Translations under genes and position numbers: made by a program
Assembly (NCBI RefSeq): GCF_031348265.1
Contig: NZ_CP133771.1
Span: 5,456,001 to 5,520,000, forward strand
Direction of reading: 5' to 3'
DNA: 64,000 nucleotides
From: Streptomyces collinus
GTDB lineage: Bacteria; Actinomycetota; Actinomycetes; Streptomycetales; Streptomycetaceae
Shown here: positions 59,671 to 64,000 of the stretch, in pieces
Position numbering within the stretch: position 1 is the first letter of the stretch
Layout of the letters: the number at the start of each line of letters is the position of its first letter
The notes under the pieces: generated by a model
Seen by the model: only the letters and a program-made list of their open reading frames with translations
What the model was told of the DNA's origin: nothing
Database searches by the model: none

Positions 59671-60840
59671 TCAGCGGGTCGGCACGCCCTCGTCCTCGTC
59701 CTCGTTCCAGGCCCCCGGCAGTCCCGAAGCGGCCTCGGCCAACGTGCCGGCGCTCGTGGCCAGGGTGCGGATCCTGGGCAGGTCGTTGTAGAGGTTCTGG
59801 CCGGGGCACTCGGTGGGGTAGCCGTCACGGTGCCCGGAGATGCGGTGGAACGTGACCTTCTGCCCCAGCTTGTACTTGCCGTTGTCGGCACCGGAGGTCA
59901 GCACGACCGTCCCGGCCGGGTTGATGCCGTAGAGGCCGAGTTTCCACGCCGCGACCTTCGCGACCGACTGGCGCACCGCGGCGTTGGCGGCCGCCGTGGA
60001 GTAGTTGCCGAGCACCGAGATGCTGCTGGTGGCGGTGTTGAACCCGTAGGTGTGCGCGCCGAGGACGGGCTTGTCGACGCCGCCCGCACGGCCCTCGAAG
60101 ACGGTGCCGCACTTGTCGACGAGGAAGTGGTAGCCGATGTCGTTCCAGCCGTTGCTCTTCACGTGGTAGAGGAACACGCCGCGCACGATCGACGCCGACT
60201 GGGAGCACGCGTAGGCATTGGTGCCCGCCGTGTGGTGCACGAAGATCGCCTTGGTGTTGCCGGTGTACGTGGGCGGGTCCTTCACCAGGGACTCGTCGGC
60301 GCCCCAGGCGGAGCGCGACGTCATGGCGGGACGCCCGGCGAGGAGCGGACCGGCGGCGGCGTCCGGTTCGACGACGGTGGTGTGCACGGCGTCCGACCCG
60401 GCCTCGGGGTCGACCAGTTCGACGCGCAGCCCCGTCGGCAGGCGGGCGCCCGAGACGCGCACCTGGAAGCCGTCCGATGGCCCGGTCCACAGCGGCTGGG
60501 TGCTGCCGCGCACACCCGGCCGGTCGCGGTCGGGGCCCGCCTCGGGCGTACGGGCGTCCGTCTCCAGGGGGTGCCACTCGCTCCACACGCCGCTCTCCCG
60601 GGAGCGGGTGCGCACCTGGGCGGTGCCGTTCAGGGTCGCCTCCGGGTCGTCCCAGGTGAGGCCGATCAGGCTGAACGGCTCAGTGGTGCGCGGGGCGAGG
60701 GACCGTTCGCGGGGGTCGCCGTCCGGCACCCGGACGGTGTGCACCCCGTCCGGGGAGGCGGCCCGGGCGGGCTGGGTCAGGCCGAGGGCGCCGATGGCCA
60801 GGGCGGTGGCGACGGCGGTGCGCAGGAGGCGGGGTGTCAT
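59671..60840 (-). CDS. Secreted PGRP/N-acetylmuramoyl-L-alanine amidase-domain protein
   Basis: 389 residues. Signal peptide (LLRTAVATALAIGALGLTQPARA), an N-terminal region of about 160 residues, then the PGRP/amidase_2 domain (about 180-370) with zinc ligands in FVHHTAGTN and ISGHRDGYPTECPGQ. It should cleave the bond between muramic acid and L-Ala in peptidoglycan. The acidic C-terminus (NEDEDEGVPTR) is odd. ATG at 60840; the open frame continues far upstream antisense to the sigma genes, with no homology. Confidence 0.92.
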   Translation of the reverse strand: MTPRLLRTAVATALAIGALGLTQPARAASPDGVHTVRVPDGDPRERSLAPRTTEPFSLIGLTWDDPEATLNGTAQVRTRSRESGVWSEWHPLETDARTPEAGPDRDRPGVRGSTQPLWTGPSDGFQVRVSGARLPTGLRVELVDPEAGSDAVHTTVVEPDAAAGPLLAGRPAMTSRSAWGADESLVKDPPTYTGNTKAIFVHHTAGTNAYACSQSASIVRGVFLYHVKSNGWNDIGYHFLVDKCGTVFEGRAGGVDKPVLGAHTYGFNTATSSISVLGNYSTAAANAAVRQSVAKVAAWKLGLYGINPAGTVVLTSGADNGKYKLGQKVTFHRISGHRDGYPTECPGQNLYNDLPRIRTLATSAGTLAEAASGLPGAWNEDEDEGVPTR

Positions 60841-61056
60841 ACGGTGCTCGCCTTTCGTGGGCGGTTGCATCGCGAGCAGAGCTCCCCGGTACGTCACTTG
60901 GCCGAAACCTCCCCGGGGCCGGGCTCCCGAGGACGGCGGGCGGGGTTGACCCGAACGGCCGTCGCCGCCCGGAGCCTGACGCGCTGTGACACTTCCGCGA
61001 AGACCGGCGCTGATGACCGTGGGAGGGCGCGCAGCCGGCACGGACGAGGACGGTAC

Positions 61057-61677
61057 TTGGGTCAGGGAACGGAACCCCGGCGCGGACAGGCGTACGACGG
61101 GGAACTCGGCGCGGCCGTCGCGAAGGCCCAGCAGGGTGACGAGGCGGCCTTCGCGGTCGCCTACCGGTTCGTGCAGCCCGGACTGCTCGGCTATCTGCGC
61201 GGCCTGGTCGGGGACGACGCGGAGGACGTGGCGTCCGACGCCTGGCTGGAGATCGCCCGAGACCTCGGGCGGTTCCGGGGCGACGGGGCCGGCTTCCGCG
61301 GCTGGACGGCGACCATCGCCCGGCACCGGGCGCTGGACCATCTGCGCCGGCAGCGGGTACGGCCCCGGTCGTCCGCGCTGGAGCAGGACGTCCTGGAACT
61401 GCCCGGACCGCAGAGCACGCACGACCAGGCGCTGGAGGCCCTCTCCACCGAGCGCGCCCTGGAGCTGGTGCGGGGGCTGCCGCGTGACCAGGCCGAGGCC
61501 GTGCTGCTGCGGGTGGTGGTGGGCCTCGACGGGCCGGCTGCCGCACGGGTGCTGGGCAAGCGTCCGGGTGCGGTGCGCACGGCCGCCCACCGGGGCCTGA
61601 AACGCCTCGCCGGGCAGCTGGGCGCGGAGAAGAGTGTGACGGATGGGGCTCCCCGGACGCTGGGTGAGTCGACGTGA
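61057..61677 (+). CDS. ECF-type sigma factor, module 1
   Basis: 206 residues. Region 2 (VQPGLLGYLRGLVGDDAEDVASDAWLEIARDLGRF ... FRGWTATIARHRALDHLRR) and region 4 (QAEAVLLRVVVGLDGPAAARVLGKRPGAVRTAAHRGLKRLA). No ATG/GTG is well placed; TTG at 61057 with GAGG seven bases upstream is the best start. Followed by a single-pass membrane protein, its probable regulator. It is a close paralog of the sigma gene at 63017, sharing most of region 4. Confidence 0.92.
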   Translation: MGQGTEPRRGQAYDGELGAAVAKAQQGDEAAFAVAYRFVQPGLLGYLRGLVGDDAEDVASDAWLEIARDLGRFRGDGAGFRGWTATIARHRALDHLRRQRVRPRSSALEQDVLELPGPQSTHDQALEALSTERALELVRGLPRDQAEAVLLRVVVGLDGPAAARVLGKRPGAVRTAAHRGLKRLAGQLGAEKSVTDGAPRTLGEST

Positions 61678-61830
61678 GCGGAATCGACGGTTTCGCTCAC
61701 GGGCCGGGCGGGTCGCGCGGATCCGGCGCCCTGAACAGGGCGGACCGGTGTGACGTACTGGGGCTCGGCGGGCCGGGCGGCGCCGCCGGAGCGGACGGAT
61801 CGATCGGATCGAGCAGGAACGGAAACGAAC

Positions 61831-62634
61831 ATGGGTGAACGGCAGAGCGACGGCGGGCTGTCCGGCCGTGGTTCCCGTCACGCCCTCCTCGACTCCGACG
61901 TGGAGGCGCTGATCATCGCCTCCCTCATCCGGGACGGCGTCGACGCGGAGGCCGAACAGCGGGCCGTGGCGGCCTTCCGGGCCGCCCGGGAGGCCGGAGC
62001 GCCGCGGACGCGCACCCGCCGCCGGGACGACTGGCGTGCCCGGGAGCGGCGCCACCTCGGACGGTCCCTGAAGACGACGCTCTCCGTGCTGCTCGCCAGC
62101 CTCACGCTGGGCGGTGTCGCGGTGGCGGCGATCGGCGTGGCCGGATCGCCCGACGAGGGCCCGGAGGACGCCCCCGGCCGCTCGCCCGCGCCGAGCAGCG
62201 TCCCGCGCGACCCGGCGCAGCAGCCTCCCCGTGGCAGCCACAGCCCGGGCACCGGCGCCGGTTCCTCGCCGGCTCACCCGGACCGGCCGGACGCCGCCCA
62301 GGACGCCGAGGCCCACTGCGGCGCCTACGAGCGTGCCGGGGGACGCGGCAACGCCATGGACGCGACGGCCTGGCAGCGGCTCGTGGCCGCCGCCGGCGGT
62401 GAGAGGAACGTCACGGCGTACTGCGCCGAGCGACGGGACGAACCACAGGCCGGGAGCGGCGGCTCCGGGAACGACGGGCCCGCCGAGGACGACGGCGCAC
62501 CCGCCGCGAACGACGGTGCGGACAACGGGCCGGACAACGGCGCGGCCGACGGACCGGACAGCGGTGCGGGCAGGAGCGGGAGCGAGGGCAAGCGCTCCCA
62601 GCCCGAAGGCCGGCCCAACGGCCGTAACGAATAA
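61831..62634 (+). CDS. Single-pass membrane protein, probable regulator of sigma module 1
   Basis: 267 residues. The cytoplasmic N-terminal part (about 1-75) includes AEQRAVAAFRAAREAG, also present in the partner of module 2 (AAVAAFRKARAER). One membrane helix (TLSVLLASLTLGGVAVAAIGVAG, about 80-102) precedes an outer disordered, Gly/Asp/Asn-rich domain with two cysteines (AHCGAYERAG, TAYCAERR). No zinc-binding anti-sigma HxxxCxxC motif is visible, so an anti-sigma role is inferred from position. ATG after GGAAACGAAC. Confidence 0.82.
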   Translation: MGERQSDGGLSGRGSRHALLDSDVEALIIASLIRDGVDAEAEQRAVAAFRAAREAGAPRTRTRRRDDWRARERRHLGRSLKTTLSVLLASLTLGGVAVAAIGVAGSPDEGPEDAPGRSPAPSSVPRDPAQQPPRGSHSPGTGAGSSPAHPDRPDAAQDAEAHCGAYERAGGRGNAMDATAWQRLVAAAGGERNVTAYCAERRDEPQAGSGGSGNDGPAEDDGAPAANDGADNGPDNGAADGPDSGAGRSGSEGKRSQPEGRPNGRNE

Positions 62635-63016
62635 GGGATTCCACGAAGCGCCGGCCGGCACCGCCGGGCGGGACGCGCATCCGCCGGCACCTGCCTTGGC
62701 AACGGCCGAGGCCGCCACCCCCCACAGGAGAGGCCCCGGCCGTCGCGCGGCACGGGCCGCGCGGCGGCCCGTACTCCCTACAGCGCCCGGTGTGCGTTTT
62801 CTGTCACACCCCGCCGCGTCACGGCTTAGTTGCATCTCGGGCGGACATGGACGGGGAGTGGTTTCAGGTCGTAACGTGCCATTCGCGCCAAGGCGAAGGC
62901 GGTACGACCACCGCAACCACCTGCGGTCCAGGCACCGCAACCACCAATTGAGCAACCACGACGGCGAGAACCCGGTCCGCGAGAGCGGCGCCGGTTTAGG
63001 CGCAGAAGGGCGCGCG
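62635..63016. other. Intergenic region upstream of sigma module 2
   Basis: No gene supported, unless the sigma gene starts earlier (TTG at 62948). It contains CTGTCACACCCCGCCGCG (62800-62817), similar to CTGTGACACTTCCGCG (60982-60997) upstream of module 1, and two copies of CACCGCAACCACC 24 bp apart (62909 and 62933). These could be shared promoter elements. Confidence 0.5.
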
Positions 63017-63691
63017 GTGCTGGGGGACGACGCGGAGCTGACCGCCGCGGTGCGCGCGGCACAGGACGGAGACGAAGACGCGTTCCGGACTGTGTACCGC
63101 ACCGTTCACCCGCGGCTGCTCGGGTACGTACGGACACTCGTCGGCGACCCCGACGCCGAGGACGTCACATCCGAGGCGTGGCTCCAGATAGCCCGCGATC
63201 TGGAGCGGTTCACCGGCGACGCGGACCGGTTCCGCGGCTGGGCCGCCCGGATCGCCCGCAACCGCGCCCTGGACCACATACGCATGCGCGGGCGCCGGCC
63301 CGCGATCGGTGGTGACGAGACCGAGCTGACCGGCCGGGCCGCCGAGTCGGACACCGCCGGCGAGGCCATCGAGGCGCTCGCCACCGACGGCGCGTTCTCC
63401 CTGATCTCCCGGCTGCCGCAGGACCAGGCCGAGGCGGTCGTGCTGCGCGTGGTGGTGGGCCTGGACGCGAAGAGCGCCGCCGAGACGCTCGGCAAGCGTC
63501 CGGGCGCTGTCCGCACGGCGGCGCACCGCGGTCTGAAGCGGCTCGCCGAACTGCTCGGCGACGACCCGCAGGCCGATCCGGAATCGGCCGGGGTGCTCGA
63601 CGCCCTGCCGCCCCAGCGAGAACCGCGCCGCGGTGCCGTGACGTCCGCAGGTGTGACGCGTAGCGTTGCGCGGACGCAGAAGGATGTGTGA
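63017..63691 (+). CDS. ECF-type sigma factor, module 2
   Basis: 224 residues from GTG at 63017 (AAGGG upstream). Region 2: VHPRLLGYVRTLVGDPDAEDVTSEAWLQIARDLERF, FRGWAARIARNRALDHIRMRG; region 4: DQAEAVVLRVVVGLDAKSAAETLGKRPGAVRTAAHRGLKRLAELL. C-terminal tail (about 190-224) has no counterpart in module 1. A longer form from TTG 62948 would add 23 residues and contain a TTA leucine codon (62996). The stop overlaps the next start (TGATG), so sigma and partner are co-translated. Confidence 0.92.
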   Translation: MLGDDAELTAAVRAAQDGDEDAFRTVYRTVHPRLLGYVRTLVGDPDAEDVTSEAWLQIARDLERFTGDADRFRGWAARIARNRALDHIRMRGRRPAIGGDETELTGRAAESDTAGEAIEALATDGAFSLISRLPQDQAEAVVLRVVVGLDAKSAAETLGKRPGAVRTAAHRGLKRLAELLGDDPQADPESAGVLDALPPQREPRRGAVTSAGVTRSVARTQKDV

Positions 63692-64000
63692 TGGCCGACG
63701 AGCAGTACAGGTGGCTGGACCGCGAAACGGCGGAGCGTTTGCTGAGCGGAGAGCCACCCGGAGCTGTCGAAGGCGCCGGCCGGGACCAGGCCGAACACCT
63801 CGCCAGAACCCTCGGCGCGTTGTCCGCCAAACCCCCGCTGACCAGCGATGAACTCCCCGGCGAGGCCGCCGCGGTGGCCGCTTTCCGCAAGGCCCGCGCG
63901 GAACGCGCCGACGCGAGGGCGGCCCGTGCGGCCACCGGCGGACGGGACGCGGCCGGGACCACCGACGCCGGGCTGGTCCGTATCGGCAGCCCCGGCGGCA
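63691..64000 (+). CDS. Probable regulator partner of sigma module 2 (3' end outside window)
   Basis: The first 103 residues are visible (MADEQYRWLDRETAERLL ... LVRIGSPGG), hydrophilic and probably cytoplasmic. The stretch GEAAAVAAFRKARAERADARAARA corresponds to the same region in the module 1 membrane partner. A membrane helix would be expected beyond the window edge. Co-translated with the sigma factor through a TGATG overlap. Confidence 0.85.
   Translation, partial: MADEQYRWLDRETAERLLSGEPPGAVEGAGRDQAEHLARTLGALSAKPPLTSDELPGEAAAVAAFRKARAERADARAARAATGGRDAAGTTDAGLVRIGSPGG

Overview
This is a gene-dense, very high-GC chromosome segment with GTG/TTG starts, start-stop overlaps, Streptomyces-style lipoboxes and few long gaps. 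Gene content and order (purH, folD, mdh, betaine genes, glyA, trpS, sdhCDAB, ECF sigma genes) match what I recall of the Streptomyces core chromosome, so the source is almost certainly a Streptomyces or close relative. I saw no insertion sequence, prophage, CRISPR array, tRNA or rRNA.

Layout. 1-9.4 kb: 3' part of purH, an ALF-repeat secreted protein, a Ser/Thr kinase fused to an extracytoplasmic lysozyme-like domain, folD with a DUF3017 membrane protein, an XRE/DUF2690 membrane regulator and mdh. 9.6-16.8 kb: a five-gene operon for glycine betaine (aldehyde dehydrogenase, GMC choline-dehydrogenase-like enzyme, ABC importer ATPase, double permease and binding lipoprotein). 16.8-20.5 kb: three AhpD-like proteins, a PEP-mutase-family protein and a divergent MocR regulator.

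20.5-29.2 kb is the main accessory region: a six-gene leftward operon with fused PabA-PabB 4-amino-4-deoxychorismate (ADC) synthase, an ADC-lyase-like enzyme, a benzoate-CoA-ligase-like enzyme, a second adenylating ligase, an FAD monooxygenase and a membrane-anchored ABM-fold protein. It looks like a small 4-aminobenzoate-derived metabolite pathway with no polyketide or peptide synthase. 29.3-35.5 kb: a DMT transporter, a lipoprotein with a C-terminal RGGFG motif beside a glutathionylspermidine-synthase-family ligase, a ZTP riboswitch in front of glyA, and trpS. 35.5-41.3 kb: a divergent locus carrying the core of the decaprenylphosphoryl-arabinose pathway (DprE1, DprE2, UbiA-type phosphoribosyltransferase, PAP2 phosphatase, GtrA protein), with a BrkB protein overlapping a D,D-carboxypeptidase gene tail to tail.

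42.6-51.7 kb: SCO4848-type membrane protein, metallophosphoesterase, orphan family-5 binding protein, a TetR-DCC-membrane-protein operon with twin palindromic operators, and a two-gene unit of a ubiquitin-like beta-grasp candidate ending in Gly-Gly co-translated with a DUF4132 (MolR-like) protein. 51.8-64 kb: sdhCDAB, OHCU decarboxylase, a GH20 hexosaminidase, three uncharacterised proteins, a PGRP/amidase_2 protein and two tandem ECF-sigma plus partner modules, the last running off the window.

The most promising leads are the 4-aminobenzoate operon, the GG-ending protein with DUF4132, the RGGFG lipoprotein with its ATP-grasp partner, and the kinase-lysozyme fusion. Shorter-scale signals include palindromic operators at mdh and at 48.1 kb, short dispersed repeats that have entered coding sequence, and 15-, 18- and 75-bp in-frame tandem repeats.
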